From: Bicyclus anynana | Lineage: Eukaryota > Arthropoda > Insecta > Lepidoptera > Nymphalidae | NCBI RefSeq assembly: GCF_947172395.1 | Contig: NC_069104.1 | Location: 10,009,355 to 10,073,354, forward strand | Reading direction: 5' to 3' | DNA length: 64,000 nucleotides | Shown here: piece by piece, positions 43,653-54,572 of the stretch | Layout of the letters: each line of letters begins with the position of its first letter | How positions within the stretch are numbered: the first letter of the stretch is position 1 | Notes under the pieces: generated by a model | What the model was told of the DNA's origin: nothing | Databases searched by the model: none | What the model saw: only the letters and a program-made list of their open reading frames with translations | Program-made: the position numbers and the translations under genes

Positions 43653-43830
43653 GTAGGCGTCCACAGAACCGCATCGTATCGGATGCATCGCATCAAACGG
43701 ATCATAGTATTCTTTGTATAAAAAGTCATACCGGTGAGTCCACTGATCCGCATCGTACGTGTCGCACGAATCTATCGTAAAATTAGAAATCCGATTAATG
43801 CGTTTGGTCCGATACTGACGATGGACCCCT
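43653..43830 (+). repeat. Dispersed repeat R4
   Basis: Contains two related blocks: cgtccacagaaccgcatcgt, and gagtccactgatccgcatcg. They suggest an internal duplication or degenerate inverted ends. A partial copy is at 40878-40947. Confidence 0.5.
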
Positions 43831-44284
43831 TTATAAGTTTGACGCGTTTTTTTTTTTAATTTATTTATTCATATAGTTTCACTTATTTATTGGATGGATA
43901 AAGAAAACATTAGTGACGTTTTACTCAAAAGGCTTAAATTAATAATACTGACAGAGCTAATTCTGATGCTAAATGGCATTTCTGATCATTTTGAAGTATG
44001 ATTGAGCCTCTAAGTTATTTACTTCTAATATTATGATAGAAGTGACAGTCATAGTTCTTATTGCGAAAAGCTACAAGTTTTCTCGTGGTTAGATGGACGA
44101 TTGGTCGGATGCAGAAGCACAGAAAACATATGTGTACAAGTAACAGAAGCCAGTACCATTATTTGAAAAGGCGCATATTCTGAGGATCCTCAGTCTGGAG
44201 CCCTAAGCTATGGTTGTATGAACTCTTAAAAGCTCAACAACCGCAGAAACAGATGTTTAAAAACAATTAACAGTGATATGAGAC

Positions 44285-44430
44285 GAAATATCCTAGCATT
44301 CCATAGATTCACTGTGCGGGTGCCGGGTCCATCGTGTGGCAGAGAGAAACACCCTAGCAGATCCCGGACTTGTGACCGATGGTGTAGGGTTAAGGACGTC
44401 CTTGACAGTTAACTAAAACTCCCCTTCTCC
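44285..44430 (+). repeat. Dispersed repeat R2, copy 2
   Basis: See 18691-18836: ggattcactgtg-like, ggtgccgggtccatcg and gtgtagggttaaggac. Confidence 0.65.
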
Positions 44431-44985
44431 GCTCTTGATGTTCTCCCTGTCTAGCCAAGTTTGGTAATATCTGACAAGAGCTGCTTTGGATACCCTTTCC
44501 TATATAAATATTTAAAAAATGTAAATAAAATAAATTAGATACGTGTTCCAAAAAATTACTTTCCTGAAAATTCGTCTGCCCAACGAAACGTTGCAAATTC
44601 GCTTAGCAAATGAGCCCTTCGCTCCAGACGACGGTCATGCTCATATAATTTTCATTTACTTTTGCACTTAACATCGCACGTAAATATACGCGAAATTACG
44701 TATCAAAAATTGTCTGCTTCACTTTAGCCAGAAAATCCGCTTCGCAAAGAGCTCATTTGCGAGCAAAAGGTTGCGATGGGCCACTAAGATAGGTTGTGAT
44801 TATCCCCGTATAAAGGGGTTCCCTTTAAGCATTGGGGTTGAGCCTAATTTCGTTAGGAGATTTATTTTATCCTGCCGATGTTACATTAGAGTTAAGTGAA
44901 CCGTATACGAGTATATACGGCGTTGACTTTGAAGTTTGATTTTTATTGCTCGAAGGGTGTCCACATACAGTTAATAAGATTATTC
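44431..44985 (+). other. Intron 7, unassigned stretch
   Basis: gcttagcaaatgagcccttc near 44601 and cttcgcaaagagctcatttg near 44742 are loosely inverted copies about 140 bp apart, possibly a decayed MITE. Confidence 0.35.
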
Positions 44986-44989
44986 TTCT

Positions 44990-45300
44990 TCTTCTTATGG
45001 CGCCTCACCGACTAGCGAAGGTGGGCAGTCAGTTTCTTGAACTCGTCTCTATCCTTCGCGAGGCGAAATAATTGTGCGGCGCTCGCGATCCCGGTCCACC
45101 CTCTGATGTTTCTCAGCCAAGACTTCTTCCTGCGACCAACGCCTCTTCTACCAACAACCTTTCCCATCAAGATGAGCTGTAGAAGCTCGTGTCTTTCGTG
45201 TCGTCTCTATCCTTCGCGAGGCGAAATAATTGTGCGGCGCTCGCGATCCAGGTCCACTCTCTGATGTTTCTCAGCCAAGACTTCTTCCTGTGACCAACGC
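44990..45300 (-). pseudogene. RTE-type LINE C-terminus with a 159-bp tandem duplication
   Basis: On the minus strand, 45005-45140 encodes GRRKKSWLRNIRGWTGIASA, then AQLFRLAKDRDEFKKLTAHL, R and a stop, a C-terminus typical of RTE-type elements. The block starting cgtctctatccttcgcgagg occurs at 45043 and 45202. Dead remnant. Confidence 0.78.
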
Positions 45301-45423
45301 CACTCTATTTATAACATTGTTAATTATTGCCAATACGCTAATACCTATTATTGACTATATATACAGTAAGGTTGCTTAAAGTGATCTCGCGGCGTAAGTC
45401 ATACCCCAAAATATGACATTACT

Positions 45424-45590
45424 ATAGGACGCCCGCGACTTCGTCCGCCCTTAGACCTCCTTAATCCGGCCCTATCTCAAAATCTCTTATTAGCGGATAC
45501 CTACTAACTATATACTACCTCCTTGCCAAATTTCATCTTTGTACGTCAAGCGATTTGCGAGATTTCGTGATCAATGATCTTTCGCATTTC
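45424..45590 (-). mobile_element. CTAG-family repeat, short variant, inverted
   Basis: Starts aggacgcccgcgacttcgtc and contains ttagcggatacctactaact and gccaaatttcatctttgtac. Inverse of the 37567 type. Confidence 0.7.
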
Positions 45591-46080
45591 TATATTATGA
45601 TTATTTATTTAGCAATCTCATCCTATATACTTATTTACAACGATGTTGACAATAATTATTGCGTGTGTTTGGGCCTCCTAAGTGACAGCAGAGTGAAGCA
45701 GAAGTTGATATTAATTTATTCGAGCAAAAACCTCCCTGAATTTTCAGCACCAGAATAAAAATATATTTTGAGGTAAGAATAAAAATGTTTCTGAAACAAT
45801 ACAGAACATTTATTTGTTTGGTAACAGTAAAATTTTATTACTTACAAGTCTATTCATTTTGTCTGTGTGTAACAACGTTCACAATGGGTAAAACAACATA
45901 ATATCTTTACACCAATTTTCATACATTTATGCTGCATACAAAACGTTTATTTTCAGCTGTGAATTAGTCCATTGCTAAAAATAAAGCAAATAGTATTCAC
46001 CAGTGTGACAAAAGCAGCAAAAATATAAAGGAAATTAAAATATTATTATATACTCAGAGGCAAAATTATCCGCCCATTCT
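45591..46080 (+). other. Intron 7, unassigned AT-rich stretch
   Basis: Nothing recognised. Confidence 0.4.
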
Positions 46081-46081
46081 C

Positions 46082-46135
46082 CCGGCAAGCCATCGGACCA
46101 TCGAGAGTGTTACGAACGAATTTGCCAAGCTATAC
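46082..46135. mobile_element. MITE family M1, right end only
   Basis: ccatcggaccatcgagagtg, then ttacgaacgaatttgccaag and ctata, matching the right end of M1. Confidence 0.65.
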
Positions 46136-46345
46136 ACAGCGTCTTCACCGCCGAAGACGAGGTCCTCGATATTTGACTAACCCACATACTGTATGATATC
46201 CACCAGTAAGCACTGGATGACATTTGTTACATAGAATCATAATTTCGTACATGTCAACTAGCATACGTCAAATATAGTACGCTTGCAGATCGACTCTCTA
46301 AGCCGAGGTTCGTTTATCAGTCGGTGCTTCTGCGTTCGCTCAAAC

Positions 46346-47418
46346 TAGGGATGTAACGAAGGTAATTTTATCGGAGTCGAAACCGGAGTCAGAGTCGGAG
46401 GCAGAATCAGAATTGGTGGCAAGTGAGAAATTTTTATTTAAGGGCCAATAAAAGATTACTCAGTGAAATTTTGTTTCATTTTATTTTTTTATTATTAAAT
46501 AAAACACACACAATGAAAAGCCTTGGCATGTTACCAAATAAACAAAAAAATAATTAAATGAATTAAATCCCAAAGTAGCAAATCATGCTTCGACTTCCAA
46601 TTAAAACTGAAGGTGTAATAATAATCGGAGTTGCACATTATGAAAGATGGCACTCTAGACATCTGTCGAGCGTGTCATCGTCCTGGGGAGTCCCTCAGGC
46701 ATATTGTGTCCGGGTGTTCTCACCTTGCTAACGGCGAATACTTGCACAGACATAATCAAGTAGCCAAGATAATCCACCAACAGCTTGCTCTTCAATATGG
46801 CCTTATCGATTTTGAGATGCCTTACTATAGGTACGACCCAGCGTCAGTTCTTGAAAATAGCAGTGCATTGCTCTACTGGGACCGAACGATTATCACTGAC
46901 AGGTATATTGTAGCCAATAGACCTGATATAGTGTTAGTCGATCGGTCAGTGCGTCGTGCAATAATTGTTGATATTACTGTTCCACATGACGATAATCTGG
47001 TTAAAGCCGAAAAGGAAAAAGTATCAAAATACTTGGACCTTGCTCACGAGATTACCGCCATGTGGAATGTTGAGTCAACTATTATTGTTCCGATAGTTGT
47101 TTCAGTCAATGGTCTTATAGCGAAAAGCTTCGACCAACACCTTAAGAAGCTTTCGCTTAACTGTTGGATCAAGAGTCGGATACAAAAGGCAGTGATTCTT
47201 GAGACGGCGCGTATTGTGAGGAGGTTCCTCACTCTGGAGCCCTGACCACCGGTTGCTTGGACACTCAAATGTCCCGCAGCGGGAGGGTGAATTTTTTTTT
47301 TTATAAATTTTTAATAATGTTTTGTATTTTATACTTATATTGTTGAAAATTTAAAAAAAAAAGAAGTAATAAATAAATGAGAGAAAAAAATCGGAGTTGA
47401 AGCTCCGTAACATCCCTG
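46346..47418. mobile_element. Terminal-repeat element (cggagtc-rich) hosting a LINE insertion
   Basis: The ends tagggatgtaacg and cgtaacatccct are inverted copies. Inside the left end, cggagtc-type words repeat (atcggagtcgaaaccggagt). The right end has aatcggagttgaagctccg. The LINE at 46635-47389 splits it. The CAGGG/TAGGG-type end is reminiscent of hAT elements, but the class is not proven. Confidence 0.6.
46634..47245 (+). pseudogene. RLE-type LINE (R2/R4-Dong-like) C-terminus: CCHC motif plus endonuclease
   Basis: The frame is open from the insertion break and encodes about 203 residues. A CCHC zinc motif comes first (CRACHRPGESLRHIVSGC: C-x2-C-x8-H-x4-C). A segment like the restriction-like endonuclease of R2/R4-group LINEs follows: RPDIVLVD, then IIVDITVPHDDNL and EKEKVSKYLDLA, with the PD...D pattern and downstream lysines. 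In those elements this domain nicks the target before reverse transcription. The polymerase is missing by 5' truncation. A 3' untranslated region and an A-rich tail follow to about 47389. The frame is undamaged, which suggests a young insertion. Confidence 0.8.
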
Positions 47419-47483
47419 ATCATCCATAACATCAAACCCCCCAGTGACACCGCTGAGGTCCTACGTCTCTTAGACTCTCTCTC

Positions 47484-47755
47484 TTCTTCTTAATCGCATT
47501 CTTCATTGCTGAAGGTCGTGTCCGCACTGCAGTCCCTATGATGCGTTGTTAACAATTCCCCTCCACACAGTCCGGTCCTCAGCTTTTCTAATGGCTGTTG
47601 TTACAGGGAGTCTATTGAGCGACTTAATCAGGTCAGACCAGCGGGTAGGTGATCGGCCGCGTGGTCGTTTCCCTTCCACTACCACCACTATTACTTTATC
47701 CGGGTTATCGGGAAGGCGACGGGTTATATGGCCAAAGTAACTCAAAATCCTCTGA
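47484..47755 (-). pseudogene. RTE-type LINE C-terminus, fragment 4
   Basis: The minus-strand frame reads SYFGHITRRLPDNPDKVIVV, GKRPRGRSPTRWSDLIKSL and KAEDRTVWRGIV, a standard RTE C-terminal layout (FGH-x-xRR, G-x-R-x-RGR-xPTRW). Truncated at both ends. Confidence 0.8.
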
Positions 47756-48009
47756 TAACATACAGTTGAAAGTCTATCGGAAATGTTCTCTTACGGCCAG
47801 TTTCTTCATCGTAAGTAACAGTCAAAGTAACGTCATAAAGCAAAAGTGACGGTCTTAATCGCGGAAAAATAAAGTCATCTTAACTACTTACTACTTTTAC
47901 TGTTACTTAAGCTTTACATGAAAAAACTGGCTGTTAACAATCATAAAAAAAAGAATAACCATTGGACTAACGAAACAGTCTTTAATAGTTCGTGTTATTT
48001 AAATTTTTC

Positions 48010-48357
48010 TTTATTGTTTTTTTTTTTTTTTTTATTCTTTACAAGTTAGCCCTTGACTACAATCTCACCTGATGGTAAGTGATGATGCAGTCTAAGATGG
48101 AAGCGGACTAACTTGTTAGGAGGAGGATGAAAATCCACACCCCTTTCGGTTTCTACACGGCATCGTACCGGAACGCTAAATCGCTTGGCGGTACATCTTA
48201 GCCGGTAGGGTGGTAACTAGCCACGGCCGAAGCCTCCCACCAGCCAGACCTGGACAAATTAAGAAATCTCAAATCTCAATCTGCCCAGCCGGGAATCGAA
48301 CCCAGGACCTCCGTCTTGTATATCCACCGTGCATACCACTGCGCCACGGAGGCCGTC
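48010..48357 (-). mobile_element. SINE family B, full length
   Basis: The best complete copy: T run and attctttacaagttagccc at the tail, cggtttctacacggcatcgt, gccggtagggtggtaactag, box B gaatcgaacccagg and head gcgccacggaggccgtca. Confidence 0.9.
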
Positions 48358-48771
48358 AGATCAAAATACTGTTCCAAAATGTTAATTAACATCCACTTAA
48401 CTTATAAATCTCGTTAAGTACAAGCCACTTGACCTCCCCATTCGTATTTAGGTCAGAACCCTTATGCTTATAAGCACATCAACCAATCATAATGATCTCT
48501 CTCTCTGAAGTGAGTTCCGTAATAGAGAGAAATATCGGAAATCCGCTCTCATTTCTTTTAAATCCAGTAATGGGAATCTAATATCGCTTAACGAGGGATA
48601 TACTCGTAATTGTAAAAAGTATTTCCTGTTTGTATCTTTAAAAAGTAACGATTTCAATGTAAAAACTATATAATTTTGTATTTATGTAGATTGTTTTTTA
48701 GGTTGAAATGAATTTTAGGCTGAAAAATGCTGTGGTAAAATAAATATTTTTATGCCCTTCTAGTCTAACTA
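48358..48771 (+). other. Intron 7, unassigned stretch
   Basis: Nothing recognised. Confidence 0.4.
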
Positions 48772-48985
48772 TATAAAACTCAAAGGTAGGACTGACATAG
48801 TGATCTATCAACGCGCAGCCTAAATCACTGGACGAATCGGGCTGAAATTTTTTGGCATGTAGGTATGTAATGACGTAGGCATCCAAGAAAGGATTATGAT
48901 CAATTCTACCCCCAAAAGAATAAAATAGGGGATGAAAGTTTGTATGAAAGTTTGTTAATTTTGCGGCGATTGGGCTGAAATTTGG
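48772..48985 (+). mobile_element. CTAG-family repeat, 5' part
   Basis: Contains aaatcactggacgaatcggg, gatcaattctacccccaaaa and ggggatgaaagtttgtatga, as in 12628-13171. The CTAG terminus is missing. Confidence 0.65.
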
Positions 48986-49009
48986 AAATCATAAATAAAG
49001 ACATCCACC

Positions 49010-49160
49010 GCGTCTGTCTCTTCGCGATAAACTCAAAAACTAATGAAATATGTGTGCATTTCAAACAAATGTCGAATTGGGCGTATCGTCTCATAGAATG
49101 GGACGATTTCAAAGTTACAAAATAAAACCCTTGTATTTCCAATCTTGTACCATCAGCGCG
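49010..49160 (+). repeat. Dispersed repeat R3-like fragment
   Basis: caaagttacaaaataaaacc followed by tgtatttcc and a ttttaattt segment, as in R3 copies. Diverged. Confidence 0.45.
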
Positions 49161-49275
49161 GTAATTTCTTTTTTAATTTTGAGAGAAATAATTAAATTAA
49201 ATAAACTTAAAGTTCGGTAAATGCTCATTAATAATTATTATAAATGTGTCATTCTAAATTATTATAAATGGTCTA

Positions 49276-49408
49276 AAATCCGGCATTAGGAATATATACC
49301 CTCATCTGGTTCTTATTGCAATGCAACCTATTTGCAATGTGTCAATGTGAATATTTTCTATCATATATTTCTTATCCCAAATAAATAACAGAACCTAATG
49401 CTGGATCT
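49276..49408. mobile_element. Short TIR element, 133 bp
   Basis: atccggcattagg at the left and cctaatgctggat at the right are a 13-bp inverted repeat with one mismatch. Confidence 0.55.
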
Positions 49409-49904
49409 CGTACCAAAATGTTATGAGTTTATTTTATTATTTTTACCCTTAAAACCACTAAACCGATATTAAAATTGGTTCACCAACGGAGAGCTACATT
49501 GACAGCCAGTAACATAAGCTATATTCTATCTCCGTATTTCCAAGGGAAAGGAAACTACCCTGAAACGATGTTATTCATAACATTATTTGAAAAGTAAACG
49601 TTGAATAATACTGAATATAAAAGTAGATTATGATTTCAGTATGTAATTATTTATTTTAACTAGTTTTCCAGTTTTATGCATCGCTTTAATCTACAGGTCG
49701 CTAAAGTGAAGATTAAAACTACATGAATTTGCTTCGTTCAAACCCGTCTAGGCATGTTTTAATAAGCAAAGTTAGATTACCTATCTAATGAAAGTAATTT
49801 ACATTTATGTTAAACATGTGCACTGATACCTAAAGATTTAATCTGTAACGGTATTTTGAATGAGCTTCGGATAATTTACTTAGTCGAGGTTACTACACCA
49901 TTGA

Positions 49905-50005
49905 TTTTTAAGATAAAGGTACTTGGAGGCCATTGGATCAGCTTCCACCTTCACACAGGATGTAAAACTATAAGAAATTGTAATGTTGTTATCAATTTTA
50001 AATTG
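49905..50005 (-). mobile_element. LINE/SINE tail fragment, inverse of 63080-63180
   Basis: cattggatcagcttccacct, then tcacacaggatgtaaaacta and taagaaattgtaatgttgtt, the reverse complement of 63083-63170. Confidence 0.65.
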
Positions 50006-50286
50006 CAATATTCATCGATCGTAGATCATTAGATGAGCCTCAAAGCGTCGCGGAATTGTCATTGGTTTCGCACATTGAGTACGTCATCACTCGTAACACA
50101 TTTCTCTTTATTCATGTTGTGGCTTGTGTTTTTACACTTCCAAAAGGAACACGAAGGCATAATTAAGGGATTAAAATAAAAAAAAAATGGTAAACATTTT
50201 TTTAATTCCACGTCCACTCACAGCATGCGCTTGTTACGTACTAAGATAAGATGTGCGTGCACGTCTTTGGGTAATGACAAAAAATT

Positions 50287-50430
50287 ATGCGTTCTCGTAG
50301 GATTACGGGGATTAAAAATAGCCCATGACACTCATTAATAACGTTGCTTTCTATTCAAAAAAGATTTTTTATAATCGTTTCAGTAGATCCAGAAATTACC
50401 CCTCGCAAACTCACAAAATTAGTACATAGT
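50287..50430 (-). mobile_element. CTAG-family repeat, diverged
   Basis: gattacggggattaaaaata, gcccatgacactcattaata and cagtagatccagaaattacc, in the inverted family order. Confidence 0.55.
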
Positions 50431-50473
50431 TAACCCAATACCCTGCCTCTAAGCTTGACCGGGTCGGCTAGTA

Positions 50474-51255
50474 ATTAATATTATTTTCAAGGTTTTAATA
50501 TTTTAACCCCCGAAATAAAAAAGGTGTGTTATAAGATTGGACAAAAACATATTATAATCCTCTCTTGCATCGCGCAGTCGGGTGAAAAGAATATTTTCTA
50601 TCTCACCTGTAGGTAATATAATTCGCAGAATACAGAAAAGCTAGAGAGATCGCAAATTCGGCGTTAACGTATCACCTCATGATTTTTCGGTTCAGTGATC
50701 TGATAAAAATATTCCTATTAGGTTGGATGCATGCACCTAAACATGAAGATCTTGTACAAGACGGTTGAATATGTTTTTTCACTTGAAATCTTTGCTATGC
50801 CGAATCTTTTATATCTAATTTTGAACTGAAAATTTCTTAGACAAAAGAAAAGTTCTGTACAATGTAGCCCGGGACTCTAAGCCAGAACCTCGACATTAGA
50901 CCAATTAGACTAACCAGTTTAACAATGAGGCAGATGAATATTATATTTCTAAGAGTATTTGACGCAAAATATTTTTTTCATACCGCAATTAAAATAAAAT
51001 AAATCTATTGGAATACTTGTAAACAACATGGTCCCGGTTAAAAGCGTAGTTGTGTCTAGTTTCCTACGTATTTTAAATATGACGGTTCATGATTTTTTCT
51101 CGGTTCACTAATATTATAAAGCGAAAGTTTGTGAATTATGTTTGTGACTCCTCCACGTTGCAACTTTTCTTTTAAACGCTTAAAGCTCGTTATGTTTGCA
51201 AATTATTTTGATTTAAGTTCATTTTTAAAAGTCAATAATCAAGATTTTGTTACAG
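50474..51255 (+). other. Intron 7, right end, with a SINE D trace
   Basis: 50878-50938 (ctaaccagtttaacaatgag) is a degraded SINE D head. The acceptor gttacag closes the intron at 51255. Confidence 0.4.
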
Positions 51256-51394
51256 GTGGTAGCAACGTACGTGGCAGCCAACTCTTCACTCCAGTTCATA
51301 GAAAACCGCCCTATCCACTGGGCGGGCGGGCGGACGTCCCCCCCGCCTGATACCCCCAGCTGTGGCTTTGACGGCTCCCTCTGCCCTGACAACT
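51256..51394 (+). CDS. Receptor exon 8: end of ectodomain and juxtamembrane region
   Basis: Encodes residues 617-662 and the first base of codon 663: VVATYVAANSSLQFIENRPI, then HWAGGRTSPPPDTPSCGFDG, SLCPDN. Natriuretic receptors have the same (I)-x-W-xx-G..PPPD-xPxCGFD...C layout, and C652/C659 correspond to their juxtamembrane cysteines. A sequon NSS is present. The GC-rich middle (51321-51348, ggcgggcgggcgg next to tcccccccgcc) can form a stem. Acceptor ttacag|g, donor aact|gtaagt. Confidence 0.92.
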
Positions 51395-51734
51395 GTAAGT
51401 TATGTGTGATTTTTTTATTAATCTTCTTATTATTATTATTGACGTGACAACGTCTTATAATTTGATGGAGCTGCAAACTCGAAAAAAGATGACGTCATGC
51501 GTCGTTCCCTCGCGCTAGTGTTGACAACTTCTTTTACAAGAAATAAAGTATATTCTAGTCTATGAAAATTATTAAACAGTATTTTAGAAAACCAAACATT
51601 TTTTTTTGAAAAATGCAACCAAAATACTGATGGAAATCAGTATTTTGTTTATGACGTTGTCACGTTCCACTATCGTCAGTAAACCGACTTTACAGACAAC
51701 CGATTTTTTTTCTAAAGAATATTTGCCATGTATT

Positions 51735-51890
51735 TTTTTAAATTTGACTAATATTCCTATTCCCCTCCAACTAGTCGGGAAATACTGTATTAAGAGTGGG
51801 TGCGACAATAGACCAACGGGGCGGGGATCAAACAACCATCGCCAATGAGTCCGACCGCTCTTACCGTTGAGCTATTGAGACTTTAAGAGT
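51735..51890 (-). mobile_element. SINE family C head with inverted flanking copy
   Basis: The reverse complement reads gtctcaatagctcaacggta, then agagcggtcggactcattgg and gtttgatccccgcc. These are boxes A and B of a third tRNA-headed SINE family. The first 24 bases of the head occur inverted immediately outside (51887-51910), forming a perfect hairpin. Confidence 0.75.
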
Positions 51891-51910
51891 CTCAATAGCT
51901 CAACGGTAAG
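51858..51910. repeat. Hairpin at the SINE C head
   Basis: cttaccgttgagctattgag on the left and ctcaatagctcaacggtaag on the right, with a loop of about 5-7 nt. Confidence 0.88.
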
Positions 51911-52222
51911 ATTAAGATTGATTGATTAGTAATTTAGAATTTAAACTGAGTTTCCGAATAATAATGAACTGAAGAGATTTGTGTTTTCGCCAATAGGTAG
52001 ATTCATGAAAAAGGATTATGTAATTTTTGAAGATTTTGTGTAAAAATGTTGATATATGACGATAATTGAAGTGTCTGAATTCTTGAAAGTTAGAAGTGTC
52101 AGGGATTTTCATACAGGCAACGTCACGTGCATCTGCTAGTATGTCTTTATATCAATTACTTTGTTTTCGTGATTTGAATACAATTAAACCCATTTTACCA
52201 AGACAAGTAAACTAAGAATAGG

Positions 52223-52724
52223 AATGATGACAGTTTTTAAAATTGTATATAAATTAAGAGTATACTAATAGTAAAGCAATTTTGTAAAAGGAACAGGGTA
52301 TCTGCGATCATTACTTTCGGAGCTACAGGGATTTAAAGAGTCAGATTTGCGGCGCTCCCGCGGACCCCTGAAAAACGCCCCATACAAAATGGCTCGAAAA
52401 AATGACGTCATAGGCAATGTAATGATCGTTAGATTTGTATGCGCGTTCAAACAAAATTACTAATATCTTTGTTATTTGTGCGTTTATCTTTATAGTTCAT
52501 ATATTAAAAAATGTCACATTTAATGTAAGGAAGCTAAAACTGTATGAATTTTCATCTAATTACGATAAAAAAAATTTAATAGTTTTTGAAATTTTATAAT
52601 CTCATTTATTTTGCAAATATCCAGACAATCTTTGCTTTTTATGTATAAATTAGTTAACATTGACCCTATTTACCCGAATGTATCATAAAAATCAATATAT
52701 TCAAACCTAGTCATCATCCCCATT
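52223..52724 (+). mobile_element. Non-autonomous element M5, copy 2, intron 8
   Basis: Partner of 28845-29338. It begins ggaatgatgacagtttttaa and ends tagtcatcatcccc. Only scattered substitutions separate the copies. Confidence 0.82.
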
Positions 52725-53030
52725 AAATTATAGTCCAAGAATAAACGTCAAATAAACACAATGAAAGATTTTTTTGTTACCTCCAAAACATGGTATTAAT
52801 TAGAACTGACTGCCAAGTTATATAATCCCTCAAAGACCAGCAAAGCATTAGCAATCCTCTGGCACAGTTAAATGGTATGCACTGAAAATCAAGTAAACGC
52901 TACGAGGTAGGAGTCTTAGCATATAGCTTTCTAGCATTGTTGGGACTTAGCACAACCGCATTGAGGCACAAAATATACAAGGAAGATGTAGCTGGGGTAG
53001 TATTTGTAAGCAATGTTTTACGTACCTTCA
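52725..53030 (+). other. Intron 8, unassigned stretch
   Basis: Nothing recognised. Confidence 0.4.
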
Positions 53031-53281
53031 TTAGCCCTCATTCGCACGAGAGCTTTTTAACGGACGTTAAAAAGCTTTCAAATATGTTATGAAGTTAAAG
53101 GAATGTCGATTTCCAACCCACAAAATGTAAAATGCAACACTGCTCAAAAAAAGCGTCATATGTTTCCTGAAGTCGTGTTTTAAAAACGCTGTCGTGTGAA
53201 CATATATTTGGGAATGCATTTGTTGTATTTGAACGCTGTTTTTAACGTCCGTTAAAAAGCTCTCGTGCGAATGAGGGCTTA
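53031..53281. mobile_element. MITE M7 with near-perfect 43-bp TIRs
   Basis: ttagccctcattcgcacgag at the left and ctcgtgcgaatgagggctta at the right. The arms continue through gctttttaacggacgttaaa. Short TTA/TA flanks would suit the PIF/Harbinger superfamily, but there is no transposase. A solo end is at 4390. Confidence 0.88.
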
Positions 53282-53290
53282 CGTCAAACC

Positions 53291-53448
53291 TTTTTTTTTA
53301 TGTATTCTTTACAAGCTAGCCCTTGACTACAATCTCACCTGATGGGTGAAGATGCAATCTAAAATGGCAGCGGACTAACTTGTTAGAAGGAAGATGAAAA
53401 TCCACACCCCTTTCGGTTTCTACACGACATCGTACCGGAACGCGAAAC
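53291..53448 (-). mobile_element. SINE family B, 3' half
   Basis: From the T run and attctttacaagctagccc to acatcgtaccggaacgcgaa; head absent. Confidence 0.83.
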
Positions 53449-54440
53449 CTGATTTATAACTAACTTTTTGTAATAAATTTCATACCACATTGTATACATA
53501 TTTCTGTCGACAAATAACTTGGATTCAAAGCCTCTGAGCTGTTTGTCGGCGACGCTGCCTGCTTGCCGCTGAAATTAACACAAGAGATTTAACATCTATA
53601 TTTCAAGATAGCAGGCAGAAAGCAGTGTATTAAGCACGTGGTCCTAGTATATAAATACGGGAGCCCATGGTGCTAAATGGAGATTTACTAGAGCATCACA
53701 AGGACCTATTGCAATTGGTAGAATAAATGAAAGAAAAAGCAGCTTTCAGTGATGGGAAAAGCTTCTACAGATTTTAAAGCCTACTTTGACATGTGGAAAT
53801 CGGCAGATTATATTTCATTTAGGTTTATTTTCTTCAAATATAAATAAATTTATAGCGCTCATGGCTAAAATATAGAAATACAACGGTTTTGTTTTGCAAC
53901 TTTGAAACTCTCCCACTCTTATTGGATACTCCCAAATTGTCAACACTTTTTAGCTATGAACTAATCTGACGTCATTTGTTTCCGAAGAGTATTTTTTTTT
54001 TGGAAGAAGAGTTTTTTAAAGTGTATTTATGTTCATCTAGCGCGCCTATGTGAATCCCTAAACTGCCTCTTCCGCTCTCTTACTATGTTAACCTGGTAAC
54101 TGATAAACAATTATATTCTTTCATTTTTCTTCCATAAATATTATTTAAACAATCTCAATACGTACCACCATTATTCAATTTCACACATTGTGTCAGAAAA
54201 TAAAATACATCTGGCGGCCCTGGGATCTCGGACCATTAGTAAATGGTTGCGATGTTTTTCCATTGGCCGAGCATTGTAGACAAAGCCTGAGTACTGTTTA
54301 CTCTCGTACGTTACTTAAGGCTTCTTTTTTAATTAATTTTCATGAGATAAGGCCTAACATCCTGTCACACGGTCCTTTCATTACGTTGATGAAGCTTTTT
54401 AAAAAGTTAAGAATTTCTAATAAAACTTCATGTAATTTTT
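53449..54440 (+). other. Intron 8, unassigned stretch
   Basis: No exon or delimited repeat recognised. Confidence 0.4.
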
Positions 54441-54441
54441 C

Positions 54442-54500
54442 AAAATTTCCAAACGTCAAAAACGCTGTCGTTCACTTTGTGACATTATAATGTTACTTGA
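54442..54500 (+). repeat. Short repeat shared with 43108-43172
   Basis: atttccaaacgtcaaaaacg, then ttgtgacattataatgtt. Confidence 0.5.
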
Positions 54501-54572
54501 TGTACCTACTAAACTTCATGCTAATTATTAATTGATATTTTTGTCACACGTTTGGTAAGGGATTAGTTAAAA

